Assembly (NCBI GenBank): GCA_030220185.1
Contig: JASPKZ010007286.1
Coordinates: 1,577,501 to 1,641,500 of the forward strand
Source: Diploptera punctata
Lineage: Eukaryota > Arthropoda > Insecta > Blattodea > Blaberidae
Direction: 5' to 3'
DNA length: 64,000 nucleotides
Shown: piece after piece, positions 42,490 to 52,133 of the stretch
Position numbering within the stretch: the stretch's first letter is position 1
How the letters are laid out: each line of letters starts with the position of its first letter
Notes under the pieces: generated by a model
The model's database searches: none
Told to the model about the DNA's origin: nothing
The model's input: only the letters and a program-made list of their open reading frames with translations
Translations under genes and position numbers: made by a program

Positions 42490-43260
42490 TCGATATTTAT
42501 TTATTTTTATTAGGAATATTCCAGAATACACTGTTTCTCCTTCAACTCAAAGTGATTTGACGCCAGAGATTCCTGTCTAAAGCATCTTCTTCACTCAAAG
42601 ATTAATAAAATAAAGCTAATAATAAATATTATTAATAATTCCAATAGTAAAGTAAAGTAAAGTGATCCCACAACAGGCCCGGAGACCCTTGGGGTAGTAG
42701 GAGGTTAAGGCTCCCACTTTTTCTAGATAATCGGCACTTTATGTCACCCGGGTTGTCAGCCCTGCGTGACGGCCGCCTTTACCCCCAGAACAAGCGTCTG
42801 GTACTCATTTCCGTTAGAGGCTGAGTCGACCCCAGGGCCATAGTGCCGCCAGAGGGTTTGGGTCATTTTAAAAATCCTGACCCCAACGGGACTTGAACCC
42901 TCGACCCTCCGGCTTGTAGCTCAGTGCCTTAACCACTACACTACGGCGTGCCCCTAATAATAATTCCAATACTACCCTTAAATATCTAGCTTCCATACTT
43001 CTCTTCACTCCATCTATCCAACGTTCTCTAGGTCTGCCTCTTCCACTTCTTCCATTAGCTTTCCAATTAAGGATCTTGTTTGGTATTCTCTCTTCTTCCA
43101 TTCTTTTGAGGTGTCCATATCATTTCAAACGTTTTTCTTCTATTTTTTTTCTAAATTTTGTTTTTCAAAACACAATTTCCCTTATTGTACTGTTTCTTCT
43201 TGAAATTCTTGTCGATCGCCTCCAAAAATCCATTTCTTCTGCTAAGTGATACTTAATCAA
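42490..43260 (-). mobile_element. LINE fragment hosting a SINE A
   Basis: Minus strand: EEERIPNKILNWKANGRSGR, GRPRERWIDGVKRSMEARYL before the SINE, FDASNHFE-type tail after. Colinear with 20283-20575. Confidence 0.65.
42647..42958 (-). repeat. SINE A copy 4, 13-bp target duplication
   Basis: Minus strand head GGGCACGCCGTAGTGTAGTG, GGTTCAAGTCCCGTTGG; tail CACTTTACTTTACTTTA. AATAATTCCAATA at 42634-42646 and 42959-42971. Confidence 0.85.
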
Positions 43261-43375
43261 ATACTATTTTATGTACGCTAAGCACCATAGACGGAAAGGG
43301 AATAAGTGATGCGGTCGAAGGTCATGTGGGTATTGATATTAAGGGATACCGGGCTATGTATCCGTGGTTCATGAC

Positions 43376-44137
43376 TAGAGACCGGATGTTAGGGAAAATG
43401 CCTACAGTTATTTATTATAGATATTGTAAAAGTGACTTCATATAAGTTCATACCGACGAGTCTAGAGTTGTTTTCCATGAAGTTAATTTTGCCTATAAAT
43501 GTCTATTTCAGCTTACAATGTCTATAAATGCCTATTTGTCATTTTTTCTCGAAATTAACTTCGTATTCAAATGAAATTAATTGAAATAGACTAACTTCAT
43601 GACACATATCTATTATTTTTTATGTTGATAACACTGAATTCAGTCTGTAGTCCTCGTTCACAGACACGTACTTCAAAGACAAAGTTGTGCGACAAGTGTA
43701 TGTGTTTTTTTTTTTTTTTTTTTACCTTTAGAACAGTTTTTTCATGATTCCTAAAGAACGGACAACAGTAAAAGACAAACTGACCAATTTCGTGAAAGAA
43801 TTTGGTGCGGAATTATTCTCAAGTGACATTGTTTTGCAAAGTGTGTAAAATTTCAGTGAATTGCGCGAAGAAGTGTCATGTTTCGCAGTAAGTATACACT
43901 GCAAAACATAAGTATGCTCTTTGTAAAAAGGCAAAACAAGTTCCAAAGTCATCTCTGATATCTTCGTATGGTATTGATACCATATGTTTATATTTTTTAC
44001 GTAAGGCAGCAAAATTTTATATTGTAGTCATTTTTGTAAGAGCCTATTTTGATTTTTTGAGTGCCTATATTAATGATTTTTAGTGCCTTTTTGCCTGCCT
44101 ATTTTGAACTTTTTAAGTGCCTAACATCTGGACTCTA
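43376..44137 (+). mobile_element. hAT-like element with exact 8-bp target duplication
   Basis: TTCATGAC at 43368-43375 and 44138-44145. Termini TAGAGACCGGATGTTAGG and (inverse) TAGAGTCCAGATGTTAGG. 762 bp; TAGAG ends and 8-bp duplications are hAT features. Internal 43744-44030 holds broken zinc-finger coding frames. Confidence 0.8.
43744..44030 (+). pseudogene. zinc-finger (BED-like) N-terminus of a hAT-type protein
   Basis: MIPKERTTVKDKLTNFVKEF, GAELFSSDIVL, frameshift, FCKVCKISVNCAKKCHVSQ, stop, VYTAKHKYALCKKAKQVPKS. C-x2-C ... H pattern with following His resembles the BED finger at the start of hAT transposases. Two disablements; no catalytic domain. Confidence 0.5.
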
Positions 44138-44154
44138 TTCATGACTGGTGTTAC

Positions 44155-44200
44155 TTACAGACGTTTCTCCCTCAACTGCGGAGGACATCTTCAGTGGCGA
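44155..44200 (-). ncRNA. hammerhead ribozyme motif, left arm
   Basis: CUGAAGA (44188-44194), stem II UCCUC...GAGGG (partial), GAAA (44164-44167), stem III ACGU, C, weak stem I. The right arm copy (44231-44275) is disrupted around GAAA. Confidence 0.5.
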
Positions 44201-44396
44201 GTGCTTCTAGGTAGTATCACCTGTGAGCACTCGCCACTGAAGATGTCCTCCGCAGTTGAGGGTCTGGAAGAAACACCAGTTATAGACCACGGTCACATAG
44301 CCCGGAATCTATAATACGTATTATGATTACCGGTCGTGAAAGTCTGCTTCAACTATCACGTGGGCATTGTTAGGCCTACTTTCACATTATTCCAGT

Positions 44397-44697
44397 ATCC
44401 ATCCATAGTAATTCTGCCCGAGGGCAAATCTTTCACTGCAATCATAGCATTTCCATGCTATGGTTTGCAGCTTTCTAGGGAATTATAGGTGTGGTAGCTT
44501 CCCGTTGCTTTCCACTCCGGTGAAGGATGATGGCCGGATGAATTTCGGGGACCGTTGGGCCCTAAGCTTCCTGACATTTGTCTTACATGTGGGAAAAATC
44601 CGTGAAAAAACCTCACCCGAAGCCTATCCCGACCGGGAATCGAACCCGGGCCCGCTGCGTGACAAGGCAGCACGCTACCTCGAGACCACAGCGGTGG
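44397..44697 (-). repeat. SINE B copy, inverted
   Basis: Minus strand: CCACCGCTGTGGTCTCGAGG, GGGTTCGATTCCCGGTCGGG; full length with reduced CAT run. Confidence 0.8.
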
Positions 44698-44723
44698 AAA
44701 AAAGGATAAATAATTAACTTTAT

Positions 44724-45012
44724 GGGGGCACGCCGTACCGTAGTGGTTAAGGCACTGCGCTACAAGTCGGAAGGTCGAGGGTTCGAGTCCCGGTGGGGGT
44801 CAGGATTTAAACTGACCCAAACCTTCTGGCGGCACTATGGCCCTGGTGTCGACTCAGCCTCTAACGGAAATGAGTTACAGACGCCTGTTCTGGGGGTAAA
44901 GGCGGCCGTCACGTAGGGCTGACAACCCGGCTGACATCAAGTGCCGATTGTCTAGAAAAAGTGGGAGCCTTAATCTCCTACTACCCCTAGGGTCTCCTGA
45001 CCACTTTACTTA
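44724..45012 (+). repeat. SINE A copy 5
   Basis: GGGGCACGCCGTACCGTAGT, GGTTCGAGTCCCGGTGG, ends CCACTTTACTTA. Confidence 0.8.
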
Positions 45013-45404
45013 TAAATTAAATATAGCCTATATGTGAAGCGAAAACTTAACAATATGTGTAACTTATGTGTAAATAGTATATGTATAGGCCTAAGTATAT
45101 ACCCCGTTCGTCCCTCTGCGGACATGGGTGCTCCTCTAGCGGAAGTTTCTTGACCAAGCTAATTTAGATATAGGGGCCTACTTCTCGACAGATGTCAGTG
45201 AGTGATATTATATGGTCAGCACATTGCCTAATTGAGACATCTAATTACGGAACTAAGGTATTATTTGGATGGTGAATGAGGTTAAATTTTGCTTATAGGC
45301 ATTAATTTAGGCTTAAGGTTCTTTTACGAGCCCGAAAATCTTCAGACTCGGAACCCACGCCTTAAAGTCCCTTCCGGTAAAGTTGTCTCTTGAATTTTTC
45401 CATC

Positions 45405-45495
45405 CTTAAATTCCATTGACCCCGTCCGGGTTTGAACGCCGACCCTCGATACTAAAGGCAAGGAACATAACCACAAGATCACCTAGCCCGATTGT
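45405..45495 (-). repeat. tRNA-like SINE head, degraded
   Basis: Minus strand: GGCTAGGTGATCTTGTGGTT and GGCGTTCAAACCCGGACGGG (B-box) about 40 bp apart. Confidence 0.45.
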
Positions 45496-45669
45496 AGGCC
45501 TAAATAGGTGAAACTAAAATTCATAGAACAACGTAGTCATGTTGAAATCGTTCACTAAAATTAACTTAAATATTAGGTTTCTACATTTCTATACAATTTT
45601 TTATACAGGATTGTTTCTGTTTTTTACACAGCTATCCTCAACCAAAATAGCCTATATACTTTTTTTTTT

Positions 45670-46020
45670 TTTACTTCCACACTTCCCGATCTAGTGTGTC
45701 AGATTCTGTCTTCTTTATGTTGTCTTGAATTCCTTTATTCACGTTGGCTTTGGTCTACCACGTTTCCCTTTTCCAAGAGGTATCCATTTCAATACTGCTT
45801 TGTTTGTTTCTGTGTCCCTTCTTCTCATTATATGTCCATACCATCTTAGTTGGATTTATTCAATCTTTTGTACAATATCATAATTTCTCTTATTGTATTA
45901 TTTTTTTTTTATTTTGTCTAATTTTGATATTCTTGCCGATCTTAAAAAGTCCATTCCTGAGACTAATAATTTATTTCTGTGTATACAATTTAGTAATAAT
46001 TATTTCCACTTGCGTAAGAA
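45670..46020 (-). mobile_element. LINE fragment
   Basis: Minus strand: TYNEKKGHRNKQ, SIEMDTSWKRE, GIQDNIKKTESDTLDREVWK in shifting frames; typical LINE C-terminus, decayed. Confidence 0.45.
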
Positions 46021-46589
46021 AGCAGTCTAATAAACAAAAAAACCAAAATGGACCATAATGTTCATAGGTAAGGCTTATTGCAGAAGTCCTTATAAAAAGA
46101 AAATATTTTGTCTAATTGACTTCAAAGTAAAAACCCACAACAATGAAGACTGTAAAGAATTTACATTAATAAAATGGCCACGTCATAATGGATGTTTTAA
46201 TAAAATTAGACATATGGCATATGATTACTTTGTTTTGACAATGTAGGCCTAATAGGAAATTCCAAGAATGTAGGCCTACTAAGAATCATTTCGATATAAT
46301 ACGATTTAAATGAATGTCTTATGTGCTTAGGTTCCATATCGCATATAACCTACAACACAGAATGATGTAATCATTGTTAGACCATGAAGATGATATGAGG
46401 ATAATCCACAGATCATGTTTTGAGCGCGAAGAAAGTAGGATTGAATGGAGTATACCCTCTAATTTTCCGTTCCGGCGTTGAACCGTCATGGAGAGTGTAA
46501 AAATAAGGGTGCAAAGTAGGGCTGTGTGATTTATCAGAGCGCACTTTGCATGGGTGACGGTGCGTGTGATCTCGATTTCTCTTGCACAG

Positions 46590-46982
46590 TGCTGAAACAA
46601 GGTGCGTCCAGCTCCCAGTCTCTGGCTCAGCACCTCGTCAACAAGCAGATGGTGCTTCCTTTCGTACCGCCGAGGTTTCCCAGTTCCAACGGCGATTCAA
46701 ATTCTCTCATCAAGCCTTCAGAATACCTCCGCAGTCTACGTCCGGCAGACGAAGTGCCTCCACAACCAGAACAACAGCAACAACAACCTCAACCGCCGCA
46801 GATACAGCCACCGGCTCCGCCTGTACCACCTGCTGCACCTGCACCACCTCCATTACCGGAGGAACCCGATCCTGCGCCACTCAAGCAGCCGCTGGGAGCC
46901 ATCAGTATCCAAGACTTACACAGTGTGCAGCTCAGGAAAACCTCAGAGAAAATGCAGGCTCCACCAGCACCCAAGCAATCAG
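46590..46982 (+). CDS. espin/forked-like gene, exon 5 (Pro/Gln-rich, WH2-like segment)
   Basis: Acceptor CTTGCACAG (ends 46589), donor TCAG|GTATGT (46983); phase 1 to phase 1, 393 bp. Begins VLKQGASSSQSLAQHLVNKQ, then VPPRFPSSNGD and LIKPSEYLRSLRP, a PQPEQQQQQPQP tract, a long Pro/Ala-rich stretch, and ISIQDLHSVQLRKTSEKM. The last segment resembles the Leu...LRKT core of a WH2-type actin-monomer-binding motif (inference). GC content is well above the surrounding intron, as expected for coding DNA. Two other frames are also open across it; the frame given is the only one consistent with both neighbouring phases. Confidence 0.82.
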
Positions 46983-47164
46983 GTATGTGCCATACATCCA
47001 TTCAATTACTTTTTAATAGGTCAGAAATAGTATTTAGTTATATAGCGTATATAATATAGTAGATTAAATGTGAGATTAAATATTTATAATATTATAATTT
47101 ATAATTTTACAATTAGGAAATTAATGATGCAGGCATAAATACTTTCTACTTAATAAAGTATCAA

Positions 47165-47365
47165 CTTTCACAAGATTCATGATGTGTTCCGTTGAGGTAT
47201 TAATCAAAATTAAAATATAAAATTATAGAATATTCACCTGAAAGGTCCGTCTCCTCAACTTGATTAATTATTTAACTGTAGTGCTTTCGGGACTTGTACC
47301 ATCATCGGCAAGTTGAGGAGACGGACCTTTCAGGTGAATATTCCATAATTTTATATTTTAATCAA
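47165..47365. mobile_element. PLE palindrome, short
   Basis: TTCATGATGTGTTCCGTTGA, AGGTCCGTCTCCTCAACTTG and inverse; hammerhead degenerate (CCGAUGA, then GGUAC/GUCCC mismatched). Confidence 0.65.
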
Positions 47366-47629
47366 TAAAGTATAGGCCTAGTATTATTTTTCAGATTAAC
47401 TTTTTATACATATTTGTAGTGAAACTGTTTATAAACACAAATATTATTTTTGTAAGAGAAATTTTAATTTATCAGTTATCTAGAAGTAGAAATGAAGAGA
47501 TATAATTATTTTTTATCTTGTCTTAACAACAATATCATAAAAGTTTTTATTTGTGATGATAACCGTAAGAAGATATGGCTTTTACCTCTAAAATACGGAA
47601 TATTAAATTTCAATAACATATATTTTTTT

Positions 47630-47955
47630 AATACACGCCGTAGCGTAGTAGTTAAGGCAATACGCTAAAAACCGGAAGGTCAAGGGTTCGATTCCCGGTG
47701 GAGTCAGGATTTTTAAACTTACCCAAACTTTCTGGAGGCACTGTGGTCCTGGAGTCGACTCAGCCTCTAACGGAAATGAGTGCCAGACACTTGTTCTGGG
47801 GTAAAGGCGACCATCACGTAGGGCTGACAACTTGGCTGATATCAAGTGCTGATTGTACGGAAAAAGTTGGAAGCTTAACCTTCTACTACCCCAAGGACCT
47901 CCTGATTTTGCTCAGCAATTGTAAACATTTAGATGGTAAAGGACCACTTTACTAA
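47630..47955 (+). repeat. SINE A copy 6, diverged
   Basis: ACACGCCGTAGCGTAGTAGT, GGGTTCGATTCCCGGTGG; an insertion near the 3' end (ATTTTGCTCAGCAATTG). Confidence 0.75.
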
Positions 47956-47959
47956 TATG

Positions 47960-48535
47960 AATAAGGTGTTAATGTTTTACTAATTTTAAATGAAAATTGA
48001 TTAAATATTTGCTTACATGTAATATTTTCCTATTAAAATAATAAATTATCATTAGTTTTTTATTGAAATAAAATTAAAATATGCTAATATAAAAAATTTA
48101 AAAAATGAAGACAGTATGTTTTCACTTATATTATTTAACTATACCCAATAAATTATTTAAATCACTACATGGTACTTAATGAATAGACATATATAAAATG
48201 TATTTCATCAGTGACTGCTTTCCACGTGCCCCAACTTAAGAAATGGGTTACAATTCTGCCAATGCCAGGAGAGAATATCAGAAATGTTGTATAGATAATC
48301 TGATCAAATTGGTTTAAAAAAATATCTAATTAATAAAAAATAATGTTTTTAATTTTTAAGATTTTAGTTACATATTCATAAATACATTAGCTATAAATAA
48401 TAACTGAATTGTTATCATAGATAAAAATCTCATTGTTGAACTAGCTAATAATGATAAATAAATGTGGAATATAAATTATATCTTTGAAAGTTGGTAATGA
48501 TTTAAAATAAACATTAGAATTAAAATTTAATATTA
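47960..48535. other. AT-rich intron sequence, nothing recognised
   Basis: No feature supported. Confidence 0.35.
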
Positions 48536-48539
48536 GGAA

Positions 48540-48665
48540 GTGATATTTTGAGGTTATTTTAATTGTATTATTTTTAGTCTGATCATCTTACCTCAATATT
48601 AATGTTGATTTGTTCTTGAACATTAATATTGAGGTAAGATGATCAGACTAAAAATAATATAAATA
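48540..48665. mobile_element. PLE palindrome with the ribozyme core deleted
   Basis: GATCATCTTACCTCAATATT and inverse AATATTGAGGTAAGATGATC. Same family as 63240-63445, which keeps the hammerhead between the arms. Confidence 0.6.
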
Positions 48666-48695
48666 GAATTAAAACCAATCTATTTGTATTGATAT

Positions 48696-49142
48696 CATCA
48701 TAAGTAATGCCACGAGTGATTTCCAAATTATCGATAAATTCACGACTCACGAAGTGAGGAGTGAATTTATCTAGATAATTTGGAAATCAAGAGTGGCATT
48801 TGTTAGGACTATTTAACGAATAAAATTAAGCTGTTTACTCACAAATCATTATTTAACTATAGTTATTTTAAAATATTTATATATTTAATGTAAACGGCGA
48901 TGTTTCAAAACAAATGAGAAACGATAGGTACGCTTCTACTGCTTCTTTTGTTTATCACTGCAACCAGATCATACTATTTATTGCCAAAGGAACGCAATAT
49001 TGTAAGGAGGAGCTTTCTTTAATATGGTAATTATAACACTGATAAATATTTGGTGAAACACGACTCTGATTGGTTGTAAAATAGAAATCATTGAAATGTG
49101 ATTGGCCATTGAGTCCCATTTGGGGCATGAGTTAAATAGTGT
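48696..49142 (+). repeat. dispersed repeat R, copy 2
   Basis: Palindromic head TCGATAAATTCACGACTCAC ... GTGAATTTATCTAGATAATT then the same series of blocks as at 35585-36330. Ends about 110 bp before exon 6. Confidence 0.65.
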
Positions 49143-49252
49143 GTAAATATGTTATTATAATAATGTAGAAAAATATACCATTTTTATTTTATAATTTCAA
49201 TATATATATTTGTTATTGGCAAAATACTTATGCATTTAATATATAATTACAG

Positions 49253-49428
49253 GTGAACAACCATTCCTGACTCAAAAAGAAGACTTGATTGCAGAGCTAA
49301 AGATGTCAAAGGACATCACTGGCATTAAGAAATTGAAAGTGGAGCGTGCAAAAGTGGAGGAACAGCAAGAGAAAGAGATGTTCAGTGAGATAACTAAACA
49401 GTTAACTGCTAACAGTTTTGTGGAAAAG
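49253..49428 (+). CDS. espin/forked-like gene, exon 6 (GC donor)
   Basis: Acceptor TAATTACAG (ends 49252). The exon reads GEQPFLTQKEDLIAELKMSK, then ITGIKKLKVERAKVEEQQEK and ...ITKQLTANSFVEK. The DLIAELKMS...LKKLKV-like pattern is again WH2-like, followed by a charged helix. No GT donor fits; the exon ends at AAAAG followed by GCAAGT (49429), the strong consensus of GC-AG introns. With that donor the exon ends in phase 0 and joins exon 7 as ...VEK|IPDKD, which is the expected espin continuity. Reading through instead gives 41 more residues of no recognisable character before a stop at 49552. Confidence 0.8.
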
Positions 49429-49559
49429 GCAAGTGTTATGTGTGCTCTGTATTTACTAATGTACTGTATGTATAACCTAGATATTTTAGAGTTGATTTGG
49501 ACTGACATTGCAACACCAGGGGGGGGACAAACATTGTATACAATCATGCTGTAGGCCTA

Positions 49560-50150
49560 TCGAGTACTAGAACAAAAGACTATTCTTTAGAATGATTTAC
49601 CCTTGATTTTTTAATTTAATATCGCGAATTATAACTCTTCTTCTGTATTTAGTAACATTTTTAAATATTTTAAAATATTTAAAACAATTTTTATAACTTA
49701 ATTTTAGAATTTTTAAGTATTTATTCAAATACACATATTGTGATGGTGACTTGCTCTTTTCTCCAGAGAATATATTATGTAGTTGGAACCAGTGGGTTAT
49801 TGATGGTTGTGATTATTAAGGAGTGAAAAAAGGGGCATTTCATGGGATCCACCCTAGGTTAGAGTAATTGAATTAGGTAATGTGTGAGTTAGTTAGTTAG
49901 CTTTTAGGTTTGTTAAATTTGAAATGTGTCTAAATACATAAAACAAAACAAAAATGATAATAATCAAAACAACGATAATAATCGATATGTCGTTCGATGG
50001 TGGGTTATTGCTGGCTCTATAAACTCTGGCGCATGTGCACTGTTGTTCTATAAGACTTGGAAAATATATCAGGTAAATTAAAGTGGAGAATCCCAGAACA
50101 AAATTATAGTTATCAATTTATTTGGTGTTACTTGTTGAAAATCTATGTTT
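49560..50150. other. intron sequence, nothing recognised
   Basis: No ORF or shared repeat seen between exon 6 and the next palindrome. Confidence 0.35.
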
Positions 50151-50159
50151 ATTTACTAA

Positions 50160-50345
50160 ATTAAACTATCAAAATTTTATATAATTTTCTTAAATATTTA
50201 TTTTATTTAACATTTGTAACAGCTGTTTCAATACGTTGTATCTTCAGACAAATGTGTAGAAGTGTATTGAAACAGCTGTTACAAATGTCAAATAAAATAA
50301 ATACCGGTATTTAAGAAAATTTTATAAAACTTTGATAGTATAATC
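50160..50345. mobile_element. PLE-type palindrome with hammerhead
   Basis: Arms ATCAAAATTTTATATAATTT, ATTTATTTTATTT..ATTTGTAACAGC and the inverse to 50342. Confidence 0.65.
50212..50262 (-). ncRNA. hammerhead ribozyme motif, strong stem I
   Basis: Minus strand: CUGAAGA (50241-50247), short stem II AUAC/GUAU, GAAA (50226-50229), stem III ACAGCUGU palindrome, U, then ACAAAUGU pairing perfectly with ACAUUUGU (8 bp stem I). Confidence 0.65.
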
Positions 50346-50870
50346 AACTTTAATAAGATTCATGATGTGTTCCGTTGAGGTATTATTCAAAATTAAAATA
50401 TAAAAATTATGAAATATTCACCTGAAAGGTCCGTCTCCTCAACTTAATTAATTATTTAACTGTAGCACTTTCAGGACTTGTCCCATCATCGGCAGGATTC
50501 AAAACTGATCTGGTAGAGGGGGTTACATGTATTGGGTTCGTTTTCGTTTATCAGACTGTTGTTGTCGTGAGCTGCTTTCATGATTTCCATCTCTTCGAGT
50601 ACGTTTATCTTCGCTGGATTATTTTCTCTGTGCATTACTGTTAGGGTGTTTTCAATATTTAACATGTGATGTCCTTCATGGATAACGTGTTTTGCATAGC
50701 TTGATTTCCCTTCTGTGTGAATGAAGTCTCGAAAATGTTCTTTGAATCTGATGTTAAAACTCCTGTTTGTCCTTCCTATATAAAATTTGTTGCAGTCCTT
50801 ACATGTCAGTTTATAAACTCCTTTGCTGTTGAAAATGTTATTTTTTTCAATGTATAATTATAATTATAAT

Positions 50871-51294
50871 AAACAATAACATTGAAGAAAATAACATTTT
50901 CAACAGCAAAGGAGTTTATAAACTGACATGTAAGGACTGCAACAAATTTTATATAGGAAGGACAAACAGGAGTTTTAACATCAGATTCAAAGAACATTTT
51001 CGAGACTTCACTCACGCAGAAGGGAAATCAAGCTATGCAAAACACGTTATCCATGAAGGACATCGCATGTTAAATATTGAAAACACCCTAACAGTAATGC
51101 ACAGAGAAAATAATCCAGCGAAGATAAACGTACTCGAAGAGATGGAAATCATGAAAGCAGCTCACGACAACAACAGTCTGATAAACGAAAACGAACCCAA
51201 TACATGTAACCCCCTCTACCAGATCTTCAGTGAAACACCAGTTTTGAATCCTGCCGATGATGGGACAAGTCCCGAAAGCGCTACAGTTAAATGA
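50871..51294 (+). pseudogene. PLE GIY-YIG endonuclease, C-terminal part
   Basis: NNIFNSKGVYKLTCKDCNKF, YIGRTNRSFNIRFKEHFRDF (GVY and YIG strands, Arg, His), KSSYAKHVIHEGH, NVLEEMEIMKAA (conserved Glu), stop at 51292. Frame open over 140 codons; the left arm encodes the same protein on the minus strand. Confidence 0.75.
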
Positions 51295-51296
51295 TT
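51248..51296 (+). ncRNA. hammerhead-like motif (U4 changed)
   Basis: CCGAUGA (51254-51260), stem II GGGAC-AA-GUCCC, GAAA (51274-51277), stem III AGCGCU, A, stem I CUG/CAG. It overlaps the last 15 codons of the GIY-YIG frame. The inverse copy at 50455-50500 has CACUUUCAG, so GAAAG is kept but stem II is weakened. Confidence 0.55.
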
Positions 51297-51481
51297 AATT
51301 AAGTTGAGGAGGCGGACCTTTCAGGTGAATATTCCATAATTTTATATTAATTTTGAATAAACCTCAACGGAACACATCATGAATCTTATAAAAATTGAAT
51401 TTTTATAAGAAAAATCACTATGAGGTTTAATATAAGATTAAATTCAAATGTTTCATACCTCACCTCATATTCAGTCTTCTA

Positions 51482-51522
51482 ACTAGACCGGTTTCGAGGC
51501 CTCTTCATCATCAGTAATTTCT
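51482..51522 (-). ncRNA. hammerhead ribozyme motif, left arm
   Basis: CUGAUGA (51507-51513), stem II around GAGGCCUC, GAAA (51492-51495), stem III ACCGGU palindrome, C, stem I UAGUU with AAUUA (5 pairs). Confidence 0.6.
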
Positions 51523-51597
51523 CATCAACTGATGTTATGTCGATCAGAAGATCTGCTTCTTACTCCAGTTCTTCTGATCGGCATAATATCAGTCGAC

Positions 51598-51650
51598 GAG
51601 AAACAACTGAAGATGAAGTTGCCCAGACTTTGAAACTGGTCTAGTTAGAA
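51598..51650 (+). ncRNA. hammerhead ribozyme motif, right arm
   Basis: CUGAAGA (51607-51613), stem II AAGU/ACUU, GAAA (51632-51635), stem III ACUGGU, C. Stem III has one change from the palindrome of the left arm. Confidence 0.5.
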
Positions 51651-51785
51651 GACTGGACATGAGGTGAGCTATGAAACATTTTAATTTAATTTTATCTAAA
51701 AATAATTATGTAAAAAGAAAGTATTATTTAATGTTAAATAATATACTTAAATTGTGCTGTCAGATCTGATAATATGTGCTTACAG

Positions 51786-51976
51786 ATTCCAGACAAGGAT
51801 TCTACAGGGAATCCAATACCTGCTTGGAAAAGACAAATGTTAGCGAAGAAAGCTGCAGATCGTGCACGAAAAGAGCTTGAAGAACAGATGTTAAGGGAAG
51901 CTGAGGAGAAGCGTCTGCAAGCCATTCCACCTTGGAAGAGACAACTGCTTGCCAAGAAAGAAGATGACAGTCGCAA
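51786..51976 (+). CDS. espin/forked-like gene, exon 7: actin-bundling module
   Basis: Acceptor TGCTTACAG (ends 51785), donor GCAA|GTGAGT (51977); phase 0 to phase 2. This is the diagnostic exon: [20 protein letters not shown] followed by a charged Arg/Glu/Lys helix and a second copy, [19 protein letters not shown]. The paired 'IP-WKRQ(M/L)LAKK' boxes separated by a coiled, charged linker are the hallmark of the C-terminal espin/forked actin-bundling module, in which basic helices bind adjacent filaments. Tryptophan, Lys-Arg and following Lys-Lys are kept in both boxes, so the module looks functional. Confidence 0.9.
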
Positions 51977-52133
51977 GTGAGTGTTAAATAAGGTTTTCAG
52001 ATTTTTAAGTTTTTATAAACATTATTTTTTTTAGGTTTATAAATAAATGATCATTTTTTAAAGAATTCATTCTTTTCAACCATACTTGTGTTTTCTATAT
52101 ATATATTTAATGTAATGGATATAAAAAAAAAAG

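Larger units (their letters stand above)
43300..44345. mobile_element. PLE palindrome interrupted by a hAT-like element
   Basis: Left arm CCGGGCTATGTATCCGTGG (43348) and GGTGTTACTTACAGACGTTT (44146); right arm ...CACCAGTTATAGACCACGGT, CACATAGCCCGGAATC. The axis is near 44210 (CAGTGGCGAGTGC / GCACTCGCCACTG). Confidence 0.7.
50350..51390. mobile_element. PLE inverted dimer with GIY-YIG on the right arm
   Basis: Left arm 50350-50865 is the inverse of right arm 50880-51390; axis near 50870. Both carry the GIY-YIG region and a hammerhead near the outer end. Confidence 0.8.
51415..51680. mobile_element. PLE-type palindrome with two hammerheads
   Basis: CACCTCATATTCAGTCTTCT left, AGAAGACTGGACATGAGGTG right. 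Lies about 100 bp before exon 7. Confidence 0.65.

Noticed and set aside
46582..47030. Two further long plus-strand frames over exon 5
   Set aside because: Shadow frames caused by the Pro/Gln-rich GC-biased exon; they do not fit the splice phases at 46590 or 46983.
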